DNA of 53,104 nt, taken from positions 1 to 53,104 of the forward strand of contig JAFTIE010000112.1 in the NCBI GenBank assembly GCA_017457065.1, in the 5' to 3' direction. Position numbers and translations under genes: made by a program. How positions within the stretch are numbered: position 1 is the first letter of the stretch; each line of letters starts with the position of its first letter. The notes under the pieces are model-generated. The model worked only from the letters and a program-made list of their open reading frames with translations. It ran no database searches and was not told where the DNA came from. Positions 1-7,346 of this stretch are shown piece by piece. Source of the stretch: Lentisphaeria bacterium (lineage in GTDB: Bacteria > Verrucomicrobiota > Lentisphaeria > Victivallales > Victivallaceae).

Positions 1-335
1 CACTTGATGTTCTGCCCCCGCGCTTTGGCTTGCTGCAAAGCGGGCAGCAGCATGGCAGCCAGGATAGCGATGATGGCAATCACAACCAGAAGTTCAATCA
101 GCGTGAACGCTGATTGAGTGAAGATGTGAAGGTGGGAAGAGCATTTTTGACGGTTGTCAAAAATGCGTGAAGTGCGCCCTGTCGGGCGTAAGGATGTGTC
201 GTTTTTATAAATTATTTTGAGGTAATAAAACGGCAAAACCCTAATTTTGCAAGCAGCACTCACAAGAAGTTCGATCAGGGTAAAAGTGAACTGTGTTTTT
301 CCGGGAACAGGTGAAGCAGATGAGATATCCAACAT
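1..335 (-). CDS. Pseudopilin with duplicated FTLIELLV motif, 5' part only
   Basis: An open frame runs on the minus strand from ATG at 335 (AAGGAG just upstream, 345-350) off the left edge, 111 codons with no stop. It contains FTLIELLV twice in frame, at 284-261 and at 107-84. Only the second copy continues into the hydrophobic [10 protein letters not shown] helix and the AALLP-type segment ending in [11 protein letters not shown]. Family knowledge: prepilin peptidase cuts before the F, and such proteins assemble into type II secretion or type IV pilus-like fibres at the inner membrane. The residue before F is T at the first site and A at the second, not the usual G. The 51 codons between the motifs hold three hairpins and match the insert at 21576-21698. 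The C-terminal domain lies outside the window, so its class cannot be told. If the local rule holds, a secreted glycan enzyme follows further left. Confidence 0.85.
   Translation of the reverse strand, partial: MLDISSASPVPGKTQFTFTLIELLVSAACKIRVLPFYYLKIIYKNDTSLRPTGRTSRIFDNRQKCSSHLHIFTQSAFTLIELLVVIAIIAILAAMLLPALQQAKARGQNIK
84..284 (-). repeat. Double-leader cassette, copy A (three hairpins)
   Basis: Two FTLIELLV coding blocks flank a 153-nt in-frame insert (108-260). The region holds three inverted repeats: 175-188 (CGCCC arms, 4-nt loop), 141-166 (perfect 11-bp arms, 4-nt loop) and 94-117 (perfect 10-bp arms, 4-nt loop). The third hairpin overlaps the codons for QSAFTLIE. The right half is homologous to 21606-21722. 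Confidence 0.8.
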
Positions 336-513
336 TTCAAAATTCTCCTTGAAAATTTTTTATGTTTCAGCCTTTTACCGATGCGCCGTAAGCATACTGA
401 TCGCACTGGAGCTTTTCTGGAAGTTGTTCGTTTTTTTACTGATCAGCGTGGATGCCCGCCAGGCAGAACCCTCTGGATCAAGCCGCACCCGGCATCACAG
501 AGGATCTGCGAGT
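336..513 (-). promoter_or_regulatory. Structured 5' leader of the minus-strand pseudopilin
   Basis: About 170 nt separate the predicted promoter (514-542) from the ATG at 335. Read on the minus strand it contains several short pairings, such as CCTCTG with CAGAGG and GATGCC with GGCATC, and a CTGATCAG palindrome. I do not recognise a known riboswitch class. It ends in a good ribosome binding site. No protein-coding gene is visible here on either strand. Confidence 0.35.
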
Positions 514-542
514 AATATACCACCACTTTTTTGAAAAGTCAA
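514..542 (-). promoter_or_regulatory. Promoter of the minus-strand pseudopilin
   Basis: On the minus strand TTGACT (542-537) and TATATT (519-514) are separated by 17 nt. This is the same pattern seen before many genes in the window. Confidence 0.6.
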
Positions 543-550
543 GTTTTTTT

Positions 551-586
551 GTCGGACAAGTCCGACCCGTCAGACACGTCCGACTT
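551..586. repeat. Four tandem 9-nt units with GTCNGAC core
   Basis: Four consecutive 9-nt units each begin with GTCNGAC, itself a palindrome around the central base. The first two units together make a perfect 7-bp hairpin (551-566). The array lies directly upstream of the pseudopilin promoter and could be a binding-site cluster. Confidence 0.6.
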
Positions 587-700
587 TACCACAAAAGGAG
601 CAGTATGGCACGAAGTTCCTGCACCGGTTCAGGCACGCAAAAGAGCGGAAGGTAAATCATTACGGACTTTGGTCGTAAAATGCCGGAAAGACAAAAAAAA

Positions 701-775
701 TGGCTCCGGCGCTTGGGCTCGAACCAAGAACCAAGTGGTTAACAGCCACCTACTCTACCATTGAGCTACGCCGGA
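701..775 (-). tRNA. tRNA-Asn (GTT)
   Basis: The minus strand folds as a full cloverleaf. The acceptor TCCGGCG pairs with CGCCGGA, the D arm is GCTC/GAGT, the anticodon loop is CTGTTAA (GTT) and the T arm contains GGTTCGAGCC. The discriminator is G and the 3' CCA is encoded. A run of eight T follows the CCA directly on the minus strand (693-700) and may end the transcript. Confidence 0.95.
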
Positions 776-793
776 GCATCATATACTCTGAAA

Positions 794-870
794 TGGTACA
801 CCCAAAGGGATTTGAACCCCTAACCTTCTGGTCCGTAGCCAGACGCTCTATCCAATTGAGCTATGGGTGC
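794..870 (-). tRNA. tRNA-Arg (ACG)
   Basis: The minus-strand cloverleaf has acceptor GCACCCA pairing with TGGGTGT, D arm GCTC/GAGC, anticodon loop CTACGGA (ACG), T arm with GGTTCAAATCC, discriminator A and encoded CCA. It lies 18 nt upstream of tRNA-Asn, so the two are probably cotranscribed from the promoter at 915-942. Confidence 0.95.
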
Positions 871-914
871 ACGTTTGTCACTGCTGAGCAATGCTCGCAA
901 TTGACTATGTTCCT

Positions 915-942
915 AATATACACTCCGTTTTTTATTTTTCAA
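915..942 (-). promoter_or_regulatory. Promoter of the tRNA-Arg/tRNA-Asn unit
   Basis: Minus-strand TTGAAA (942-937) and TATATT (920-915) are 16 nt apart, about 45 nt upstream of the tRNA-Arg 5' end. Confidence 0.55.
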
Positions 943-962
943 GTGAAATTTTGAAAAAAATA

Positions 963-991
963 TTGAATTTTTCTGAAAAAGATGGTATTTT
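963..991 (+). promoter_or_regulatory. Promoter of miaB
   Basis: TTGAAT (963-968) and TATTTT (986-991) with a 17-nt spacer, about 50 nt before the miaB start. Confidence 0.5.
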
Positions 992-1047
992 ATGATGTGT
1001 AATGAGAAAAATGAATAAGACTCCTGCGATAGAATTGAGGTTTTTCT

Positions 1048-2379
1048 ATGAAATACTTTATCCGTACTTACGGTTGCCAGATGAATGAACGGGATTCAGA
1101 GGCTCTGGGCGCTGCTTTGGAAAAGGCAGGTTTTCTTCCCGGCTCCGAAGAGGATTCCGATCTGCTCCTTTTCAACACTTGCAGCGTCCGCGATGCCGCA
1201 GAACGCAAGGCAAAGGGGAAAATCGGCTATATCCGTAAACTCAAACAGAAGAACCCCAACCTTATCATAGGCGTCACCGGGTGTATGGCTCAGCGTCTGG
1301 GGGAGGAACTTCTCAAGGAACTTCCCCACCTTGACTTTGTTCTGGGTACCGGACAGATGCAGCGCCTTGTCCCCCTGGTCAACGAAATCGCCGCCGACCG
1401 CCGCAGACGGGTGGAAACTGAACCCTCTGTTGAAGTCCTTGAAAGTATGGGGGACCATGATGCCGCTCCTTCATGGCACGGACAGATCGCCATTACAAGG
1501 GGCTGCAACCGCTTCTGTTCCTATTGTATCGTTCCTTACGTCCGGGGCAGGGAGATCAGCCGCACGAAAGGATCCATTATCACCGAGGCAAAGGAACTGG
1601 TCGCCAAAGGTGTCAAAGAGATTATGCTTCTGGGGCAGAATGTGGCTGCTTACGGGCTCAACGGTGATACCCGCCCCCCTGTGAGCGGTCACTCCCCCTT
1701 TGCGGAACTTCTTGAAGAGATGAACGAAATTCCCGGACTCCTCAGGATCCGCTTTACCTCTCCTTATGTGAGTTATTTCAACGACCGTCTTATCGACGCC
1801 TTGAAAAATTGCTCCAAGGTGTGCCACAACGTCCATCTGCCTTTGCAGTCCGGTTCAAACCGGATCCTCAAGGCGATGAACCGCCAGTACACCGCTGAAA
1901 GTTATCTTGCCAAAGTGGATGAGATCCGCGCCGCCATCCCTGATGTCACCTTTTCGACCGATGTGATCGTGGGATTCCCCGGAGAGGAAGAATCAGACTT
2001 CCTTATGACCCGTGAGGTCATGAACAAAGTCGGCTTTGAACAGGCGTATGTTTTCAAGTACTCTCCCCGCCCCGGTGCTCTTTCCGCACTTCTGGCGGAC
2101 TCCATCCCTGATGCGGTCAAGGAAGAACGCAACCAGATCCTTTTGGGGGATTTGAAGGAGCGTGTGGTGCAGAAACTCAAGAGTCTCAAAGGTGAGACCG
2201 TTGAAGTGCTTCTTGAAGGAGTCAGCGCCAGAAATGCCGCCCGCTGGAGCGGACGTACATCAACAAGTTTTGTGGTCCACTTTGAACCTGATGCAAATTG
2301 TTGCCCCGGAACACTCCGGAAGGTCAGGATCACTCAGGTCAATACAGTGTCACTCTTCGGAGAACTGCATCCTGAGTGA
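1048..2379 (+). CDS. miaB: tRNA-2-methylthio-N6-isopentenyladenosine synthase MiaB
   Basis: This radical-SAM methylthiotransferase adds the 2-methylthio group to i6A37 of tRNAs that read codons starting with U. The 443-aa protein has the full family layout. The N-terminal UPF0004 domain has cluster cysteines C10, C45 and C79. The radical-SAM domain has the CxxxCxxC motif (C153, C157, C160 in CNRFCSYC). A C-terminal TRAM domain covers about residues 375-443. The start is the ATG at 1048, which gives the typical YFIRTYGCQMNERDSE opening. Its last 30 bases overlap the end of a convergent gene on the other strand. Length and motifs are normal, and the neighbouring tRNA genes are probably coincidental. 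Confidence 0.97.
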   Translation: MKYFIRTYGCQMNERDSEALGAALEKAGFLPGSEEDSDLLLFNTCSVRDAAERKAKGKIGYIRKLKQKNPNLIIGVTGCMAQRLGEELLKELPHLDFVLGTGQMQRLVPLVNEIAADRRRRVETEPSVEVLESMGDHDAAPSWHGQIAITRGCNRFCSYCIVPYVRGREISRTKGSIITEAKELVAKGVKEIMLLGQNVAAYGLNGDTRPPVSGHSPFAELLEEMNEIPGLLRIRFTSPYVSYFNDRLIDALKNCSKVCHNVHLPLQSGSNRILKAMNRQYTAESYLAKVDEIRAAIPDVTFSTDVIVGFPGEEESDFLMTREVMNKVGFEQAYVFKYSPRPGALSALLADSIPDAVKEERNQILLGDLKERVVQKLKSLKGETVEVLLEGVSARNAARWSGRTSTSFVVHFEPDANCCPGTLRKVRITQVNTVSLFGELHPE

Positions 2380-2991
2380 TTCGATCCTTTTCCGGATCGC
2401 TTCTTTCTCCACTGCCGGGTAAAATCCGGCGCGGGAATCCCGGGTGAGCTGTTCCAGAGCTTCGGCGCAGTTCCCCAGTTGGGTCTGCCAGTCAGCATAG
2501 CGCAGCAATATGGTGAGATTCAGCTCATGATAACGCCAGTTGCGGTTGGCAAAGTAAAAGTGGCAATCTGCCACTGCCCCCTCGGGATCCTGCATGTCAG
2601 TTGCGTGGAGCTCCGCCAGCATAAGGGCAAGTTCGGGAGAACCTTTGAAATTCTGACGCTGGTTGATGAGTTCCAGTTCCGCCAGTTCAAAAGCGCCTTT
2701 TTTGATCAATCCCTGTTGACGGGAAAGAAGAGGGGGGGATTTTTTCAGGTAACGTTTCGGGTAAAGAAGGAAATCGGTCAGATTGTCGGCGACAGTGCCT
2801 GAGAATGTATACGAAAAGGACAAACCGAACAAATACAATGCCGCCAACAAATAACAGCCGTCAGCAATGACCATTGCACTGGAGTTTGTGTGGAGCATTG
2901 CGTAAATGAGCCAAATTCCCCAAGCCCCTGATACAATGGTCAGTGACAGGGTGAAAAGAAAACGCAAGGACTTTTTTTCGTATGCTTTCAT
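2350..2991 (-). CDS. Two-helix membrane protein with helical C-terminal domain
   Basis: I do not recognise a named family. The start at 2991 (MKAYEKKSLRF) is chosen over upstream options because AGAGGAAAC precedes it, giving 213 aa. Two hydrophobic segments lie at about residues 8-32 and 38-58. After a basic stretch (YPKRYLKK) comes a soluble region rich in short helices (GAFELAELELINQ, ELALMLAELHA, YHELNLTILLRYADWQ). This looks TPR-like, though no clear consensus repeat is visible. It may be an inner-membrane protein with a cytoplasmic repeat domain. It runs tail-to-tail into miaB with a 30-bp overlap and lies 64 bp downstream of an esterase gene on the same strand. Confidence 0.7.
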   Translation of the reverse strand: MKAYEKKSLRFLFTLSLTIVSGAWGIWLIYAMLHTNSSAMVIADGCYLLAALYLFGLSFSYTFSGTVADNLTDFLLYPKRYLKKSPPLLSRQQGLIKKGAFELAELELINQRQNFKGSPELALMLAELHATDMQDPEGAVADCHFYFANRNWRYHELNLTILLRYADWQTQLGNCAEALEQLTRDSRAGFYPAVEKEAIRKRIESLRMQFSEE

Positions 2992-3055
2992 GTTTCCTCT
3001 TGGAGTCGGGGGAAAGAATGCCGAATTTAACACAGCATCTTTCCCCGGGGAATAC

Positions 3056-3925
3056 TCAGAATTGCTTGAGCCATGTTTCCGCCAGTTTGGGCCAGACGGA
3101 AACATTTTTATTTTTCAGATGCAGTGAATATCCGTGTCCGCCGTCGGGGAAAAGGTGCATTTCGGCGGGGACTCCGGCACGTTTCAGAGCCAGATACCAG
3201 AAAAGTCCGCACTCGACTCTGACACTGTCGTCCTGAGTCTGGACAATAAAGGTGGGGGGGACTGTGCTGTCAATGGTGAACTCTTTCATGATGTTGCACT
3301 CATCATCCACCAGATAGGCAGGATACATCAGCATGGCAAAGTCAGGAACAAAGGAAAGTTTATCCCACTCATCGGCGGCAGGGTAGGGGATCCGTGCGCC
3401 GGGGGCGGAAAGAGAGGCCGTGAGGTGTCCCCCCGCGGAAAAGCCGATACAGCCCACTTTGGTCACATTGAAAAGTTCCCTGTTCGCCCGGATCATACGC
3501 ACGGCACGGGCGCCGTCAGCGAAGGCTGCTTCACGGCGTTTGGGGCAGCGGTACTTGAGAAGAAAAGCGTGGATGCCAATAGTGTTGAGCCAGTTGCAAA
3601 TGGCGATACCTTCATGCTCCCACGCCAGATATCCGTAGCCGCCTCCGGGGGAAACGATAACGGCGGGGCGGGGATCGGGACCGGCGACAGGGAAATAGGT
3701 CACAGTGGGCACAGTAATATCTGTCAGGCGGTTGAAGCCGCCGCCTTTGAGATCGTTGAAATGCTCAACGAGTGTTTCATCCTCCGGAACGCTGACAGGG
3801 GCTTTCCCTTCCCAGAGACGGAACTCTCTGTAACGCAGAAGCAAACGGTCTTCGACACTGTTGCCTGCCAGTTCCAGATTTTTAAGATCGACGGGGCTGA
3901 AAATTTCAGATGCTATGTTTTTCAT
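3056..3925 (-). CDS. Alpha/beta-hydrolase, esterase/acetyl-esterase type
   Basis: This 289-aa protein has the features of the BD-FAE/acetyl-xylan-esterase-like alpha/beta-hydrolases, which remove acyl groups from plant or host glycans or small esters. Seen directly: oxyanion-hole segment SPGGGYGYLAWEHEG (about residues 92-106), nucleophile elbow GFSAG with Ser163, likely acid Asp232 or Asp233 in QTQDDSV, and catalytic His264 in GGHGYSL. No signal peptide is visible from the chosen start at 3925, which has AGAGGAAA upstream, so it is probably cytoplasmic. A longer frame to 4003 has an unlikely basic, cysteine-rich extension. The true substrate cannot be read from the sequence. The presence of several glycan loci nearby makes acetylated oligosaccharides a reasonable guess. 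Confidence 0.85.
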   Translation of the reverse strand: MKNIASEIFSPVDLKNLELAGNSVEDRLLLRYREFRLWEGKAPVSVPEDETLVEHFNDLKGGGFNRLTDITVPTVTYFPVAGPDPRPAVIVSPGGGYGYLAWEHEGIAICNWLNTIGIHAFLLKYRCPKRREAAFADGARAVRMIRANRELFNVTKVGCIGFSAGGHLTASLSAPGARIPYPAADEWDKLSFVPDFAMLMYPAYLVDDECNIMKEFTIDSTVPPTFIVQTQDDSVRVECGLFWYLALKRAGVPAEMHLFPDGGHGYSLHLKNKNVSVWPKLAETWLKQF

Positions 3926-4097
3926 AATAAGACTTTTCCTCTTTACGCTTATGTGCTCAACTTGTCTCAGGCATACTATACAGTTGTGCTCCTTCTTTTT
4001 CAAATACCGGGAAGAAAAAATTTTGCGAAATTAAAATCAAAAACATGACCTGCTCTCTTTTTTTGAAAAAAATCTGCTTTCCCCTTGCTGCGGCAGC

Positions 4098-4126
4098 TTG
4101 AATCTTTAATGAGAAACTACTATATT
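4098..4126 (+). promoter_or_regulatory. Promoter of the phosphotransferase/HAD/sfsA genes
   Basis: TTGAAT (4098-4103) and TATATT (4121-4126) with a 17-nt spacer, followed by AAGGAG about 10 nt before the ATG at 4158. Confidence 0.6.
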
Positions 4127-4157
4127 AACAAGGACAAATAAAAAGGAGAATAAAACA

Positions 4158-5153
4158 ATGAAAGGCGAATATTTAGGACATCTGCCCCAGAATGACCCTA
4201 TGTTTGATTATCTGCGCTGTGAGATTTTCAGTCAGCTGGGGAGTGATTGTTCTGAGGGGATCCGGGTTTTTGGCACCAATGGTTCCAATGCGGTCTATAT
4301 TTACGAAGACAGGAAAAGCTGTCAGAATGTGGTGGGCAAATTTTTCTACTCCGAACGCAACACCGATTGGGAACTTGCACACCGCCGTCTGGAACGGGAG
4401 TACAACAATATCCGTAACTTCAGCTCTTATCTGGGCGACAACCATTACGTTGCCCGGATACTGGGGCGCAACGATGCCCTTAACTGTCTGCTGGTGGTGG
4501 AGTATTGTACCGGAACTCCCCTTGACAGGATCATCATTGAAGCCGTGACTCAGGATAAACCGTGGCTTTTGCGTGAAAAACTGACTGCACTGGCAGATTT
4601 TCTTGCCACGGTCCACAACCGTTCGGCACGGCAGGAAAAGGTGGATTTCAATACGGCGTGCGACTACTGCTCAGGGATCATCGGCAATTTGAAGCACCTG
4701 CTTTCAGAGAAGGAAACGGCACGGTTTCATCAATTGAAAGAGAACTGGCGCAATGATCCTGTGATGTGGGAGGATAATCAGGTGCTGGTCCACGGAGATG
4801 CGACGCCTTCCAACTTCTTTTTCGGAGACGGCATGTATGTGATCTCCTTTGACATGGAGCGGGTGCGTATCGCAGACCGCTGCTTTGATGTGGGGCGCAT
4901 CGCAGGGGAACTCCACCACTTTTTCATGAGGACCGTGGGCAACCGTTACGCCGCCGAGGAGTTTGTGGGGCATTTTCTTTGGGAGTATGCCTGTCGTTTC
5001 CCTGACAGGGAGGCGGCGTTCAATGCCATCACCCGGCGGATCCCCTTTTACATGGGGACGACTCTGCTCCGTATCGCCCGCAACAGTTATCTCGAACATG
5101 ACTATCGCCGTGCCCTTGTGGAAGCGGGCGAAAACTGTCTGAGGAAACCATGA
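4158..5153 (+). CDS. APH-like phosphotransferase (small-molecule kinase)
   Basis: The 331-aa protein has the kinase fold of aminoglycoside/choline phosphotransferases. The catalytic loop VHGDATPSNFFF gives Asp214 as catalytic base and Asn219 as metal ligand. The DFD/DxD-equivalent ISFDMERVR has Asp232. A lysine in the small lobe (VVGKFFY, Lys61) probably contacts ATP. The substrate is unknown; family members act on sugars, choline, amino sugars, homoserine or antibiotics. Its stop overlaps the start of a HAD hydrolase by 4 bp (ATGA), so a kinase and a phosphatase-like enzyme are made together. That suggests a salvage or metabolite-control pair rather than antibiotic resistance, which is inference. 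Confidence 0.85.
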   Translation: MKGEYLGHLPQNDPMFDYLRCEIFSQLGSDCSEGIRVFGTNGSNAVYIYEDRKSCQNVVGKFFYSERNTDWELAHRRLEREYNNIRNFSSYLGDNHYVARILGRNDALNCLLVVEYCTGTPLDRIIIEAVTQDKPWLLREKLTALADFLATVHNRSARQEKVDFNTACDYCSGIIGNLKHLLSEKETARFHQLKENWRNDPVMWEDNQVLVHGDATPSNFFFGDGMYVISFDMERVRIADRCFDVGRIAGELHHFFMRTVGNRYAAEEFVGHFLWEYACRFPDREAAFNAITRRIPFYMGTTLLRIARNSYLEHDYRRALVEAGENCLRKP

Positions 5154-5881
5154 AGAAATTCAAAGCCCTTTTGTTTGACATCAACGGAACTGTTTCCAAT
5201 ATATACACTTCAGAAAGTGATGAGGAGCTTTACCGGGTCACAGCCAATTTTCTGAAATTCCACGGCGTGCAGATATCCCCCGGGGAGCTCAAGGCTCTTT
5301 ACTTTGATCTGAACCGTCAGCAGCGGCACGAAAGTTCTGAGCAGTTTCCCGAATTTGATGTGGAAAAGATCTTTCAGTCTGTCATTGATGAATATGGAGC
5401 TGATGCAGCTTGCGATCCCGGTCTTGCCGCCCTTGCAGCAACGGTTTTCCGTGCGGCGTCCATGTACTTTCTTGAACCCTACACCGGCGTTACAGAGGTG
5501 TTGACCATGATGAAAAAAAGCTACCGTCTGGCGGCAGTTTCAGACGGGCAGAGCCTCTGGGCACGACCGGAACTGCGTATGGCGGGACTGGATAAATTCT
5601 TTGAGTTTGCCATCGTTTCAGGAGATCACGGATTCCGCAAACCGGACAAAAGGATGTTTGAACTGGCTCTGAAAAAGCTGGAAATCGCCCCCCATGAAGC
5701 GGTCTATGTCGGCAACGATATGTACCGGGATGTTTTCGGATGCAAAAATGCGGGGCTCAAGAGCATATTTTTCAAATCCAATCAGGGGGAACACGCCTTT
5801 GCCGGGGCGGAGCCCGATTATATCATCTACAACTTCAACGAACTGCCCCGTGCCGTTGAGTTTCTGGAGCAGAACAGCTGA
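5150..5881 (+). CDS. HAD-superfamily hydrolase with altered motif I
   Basis: The 243-aa protein matches HAD subfamily IA: motif I FDINGT (Asp10), cap helices about residues 20-110, motif II VSDG (Ser131), motif III Lys164 in FRKPDK, and motif IV GNDMYRD (Asp190, Asp194). It is translationally coupled to the upstream kinase-like gene. The oddity is Asn12 where HAD phosphatases normally have the second Asp of DxD, the general acid/base. That change usually lowers or alters phosphatase activity. It may be a dehalogenase-like or slow phosphohydrolase; substrate unknown. sfsA follows 8 bp later. Confidence 0.88.
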   Translation: MKKFKALLFDINGTVSNIYTSESDEELYRVTANFLKFHGVQISPGELKALYFDLNRQQRHESSEQFPEFDVEKIFQSVIDEYGADAACDPGLAALAATVFRAASMYFLEPYTGVTEVLTMMKKSYRLAAVSDGQSLWARPELRMAGLDKFFEFAIVSGDHGFRKPDKRMFELALKKLEIAPHEAVYVGNDMYRDVFGCKNAGLKSIFFKSNQGEHAFAGAEPDYIIYNFNELPRAVEFLEQNS

Positions 5882-5889
5882 AAGCCATC

Positions 5890-6570
5890 ATGCGTTATTC
5901 CAAAGTTACAGAGGGAACTTTTCTCAACCGTCCCAACCGTTTTATTGCCGAAGTGGAAATAGGGGGAGAGCTTGAACGTGTTCACGTCAAAAACACCGGG
6001 CGCTGCCGGGAGCTGCTTGTCCCCGGATGTCGCTGTTACTTGAGCGATTCAGAGAATCCGCAGCGCAAGACCTGTTACGATTTGATTGCCGTCCAAAAAG
6101 GGGAGCTGCTTATCAATATGGATTCTCAAGTGGTGAACTCCCTTGTTGAAGAATATTTGAAAAAAGGAACTCTTTTCTCAAAAGAAGCTCTGATCCGCCG
6201 TGAGGTGACTTACGGGAACTCCCGCTTTGACTTTTACATTGAGGATGGATCAAGGAAAATCTTTCTTGAGGTCAAAGGTGTCACCCTTGAAAAAGAAGGG
6301 ATTGCTTCTTTTCCCGATGCCCCCACAGAGCGGGGCGTGAAACATTTGAAAGAACTTTGTGCCGCTTTGAAAGAGGGCTTTGAGTCTTATGTGTTCTTTG
6401 TGATCCAGATGAAAGGCGTCAAGTTTTTTACCCCGAATGATGTGACCCATCCGGCTTTTGGAGAGACTCTGCGCCGTGCTTCAAAAGAGGGAGTGAAGAT
6501 CATCGCCATGGATTGCATGGTGACTCCCGACTCTTTGTACATCGACGCTCCCGTGGAGATCAAACTGTAA
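5890..6570 (+). CDS. sfsA: DNA/RNA nuclease SfsA (sugar fermentation stimulation protein)
   Basis: The 226-aa protein matches SfsA along its full length: N-terminal OB-like part (VHVKNTGRCRELLVPG) followed by a PD-(D/E)xK nuclease-like core with Asp114 (SRFDFYIED), Glu127 and Lys129 (FLEVKGVTL), and the conserved PDAPTERGVKHL segment. SfsA was first linked to maltose gene expression in Escherichia coli, and the family has the fold of a nuclease; its physiological role is not settled. The start ATG at 5890 lies 8 bp after the HAD gene, with no clear strong ribosome site of its own, which suggests coupled translation. It is the last gene of this unit. Confidence 0.93.
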   Translation: MRYSKVTEGTFLNRPNRFIAEVEIGGELERVHVKNTGRCRELLVPGCRCYLSDSENPQRKTCYDLIAVQKGELLINMDSQVVNSLVEEYLKKGTLFSKEALIRREVTYGNSRFDFYIEDGSRKIFLEVKGVTLEKEGIASFPDAPTERGVKHLKELCAALKEGFESYVFFVIQMKGVKFFTPNDVTHPAFGETLRRASKEGVKIIAMDCMVTPDSLYIDAPVEIKL

Positions 6571-6598
6571 AAAAGATAACGAATTCAGTAAAAAAAAT

Positions 6599-6627
6599 TT
6601 GAATTTTTTATAACGTGGTGCTAAATT
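6599..6627 (+). promoter_or_regulatory. Promoter of glycan locus 1
   Basis: TTGAAT (6599-6604) and TAAATT (6622-6627) with a 17-nt spacer, 50 nt before the pseudopilin start. An AT-rich symmetrical stretch overlaps the -35 region. Confidence 0.45.
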
Positions 6628-6676
6628 ATTGGGAACTTGATTTCATTTTAACAGAAGGAACATAAGAGAGGAACTT

Positions 6677-7321
6677 ATGAAAAACAAATTTACCTTGATT
6701 GAGCTCCTTGTTGTTATAGCCATTATTGCCATCCTCGCTGCTATGCTGCTGCCGGCTTTGAATAAAGCACGGGACAAGGCCAAAGAAAGTTCCTGTCTCA
6801 GCAATCTCAAACAGCATGGATCAGTCCTCGGACTTTATGCCGATGATAACAAAGATTATATTCCTCAGGGGAAAAACAGCACCTTGTCTTCTCCTTTTGG
6901 AGGGCTGTGCACATCGACCAACTGGGGATGGTTCGTCTATACGGCGCCTTACTTCGGCGGTCGTGCGAACGGGTTCAACGCCATTGAAGCACCTGTCCCA
7001 AAAGTGTACTATTGCCCGGCGGAAGACGGCAAAGTTGTGACGATTGCCTACTGTCCTCCCTGGAACGTCGCTTACGACGCGCCAGTTTCAGGGATCTATC
7101 TTTGGGGCAAACTTTCAAGAGTCAAGACACCTTCCAAAAAAGTGTGGCTGATGGAAGCGATCCGTCCCCAGTGGTTCAATCCGAATGACAGAAATCAGTA
7201 CGGTTCAGATCACTATGACGGCAAGCGCTCAATGGCTGTCTTTTTTGATGGTCATTCAACAGCTCAGACGACTAATTTTCTCTGGGATCACAGATTTTCC
7301 TATCTGGACGGATATTTCTGA
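6677..7321 (+). CDS. Pseudopilin with single N-terminal motif (locus 1)
   Basis: The 214-aa protein starts [13 protein letters not shown] and continues with the standard pseudopilin helix to about residue 27, then [18 protein letters not shown]. Family knowledge: prepilin peptidase removes the short leader and the helix anchors the protein in the inner membrane and fibre. The soluble part has the Lentisphaerota/Planctomycetes type of layout ([14 protein letters not shown]; cysteine pair region YYCPAED; a late VFFDGHS element resembling the H-X9-DG group). The -1 residue is K, not G. This is the only one of the four pseudopilins with a normal four-residue leader. A structured repeat separates it from the large secreted enzyme at 7574, and I infer the two work together. 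Confidence 0.92.
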   Translation: MKNKFTLIELLVVIAIIAILAAMLLPALNKARDKAKESSCLSNLKQHGSVLGLYADDNKDYIPQGKNSTLSSPFGGLCTSTNWGWFVYTAPYFGGRANGFNAIEAPVPKVYYCPAEDGKVVTIAYCPPWNVAYDAPVSGIYLWGKLSRVKTPSKKVWLMEAIRPQWFNPNDRNQYGSDHYDGKRSMAVFFDGHSTAQTTNFLWDHRFSYLDGYF

Positions 7322-7346
7322 TAAAAAACTGAAATTTATATATATC

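Noticed and set aside
605..655. 16-codon frame with AAAAGGAG just upstream
   Set aside because: The spacing to the ATG is short (4 nt), the peptide (MARSSCTGSGTQKSGR) has no recognisable feature, and it runs head-on into the tRNA genes. Not enough to call a gene.
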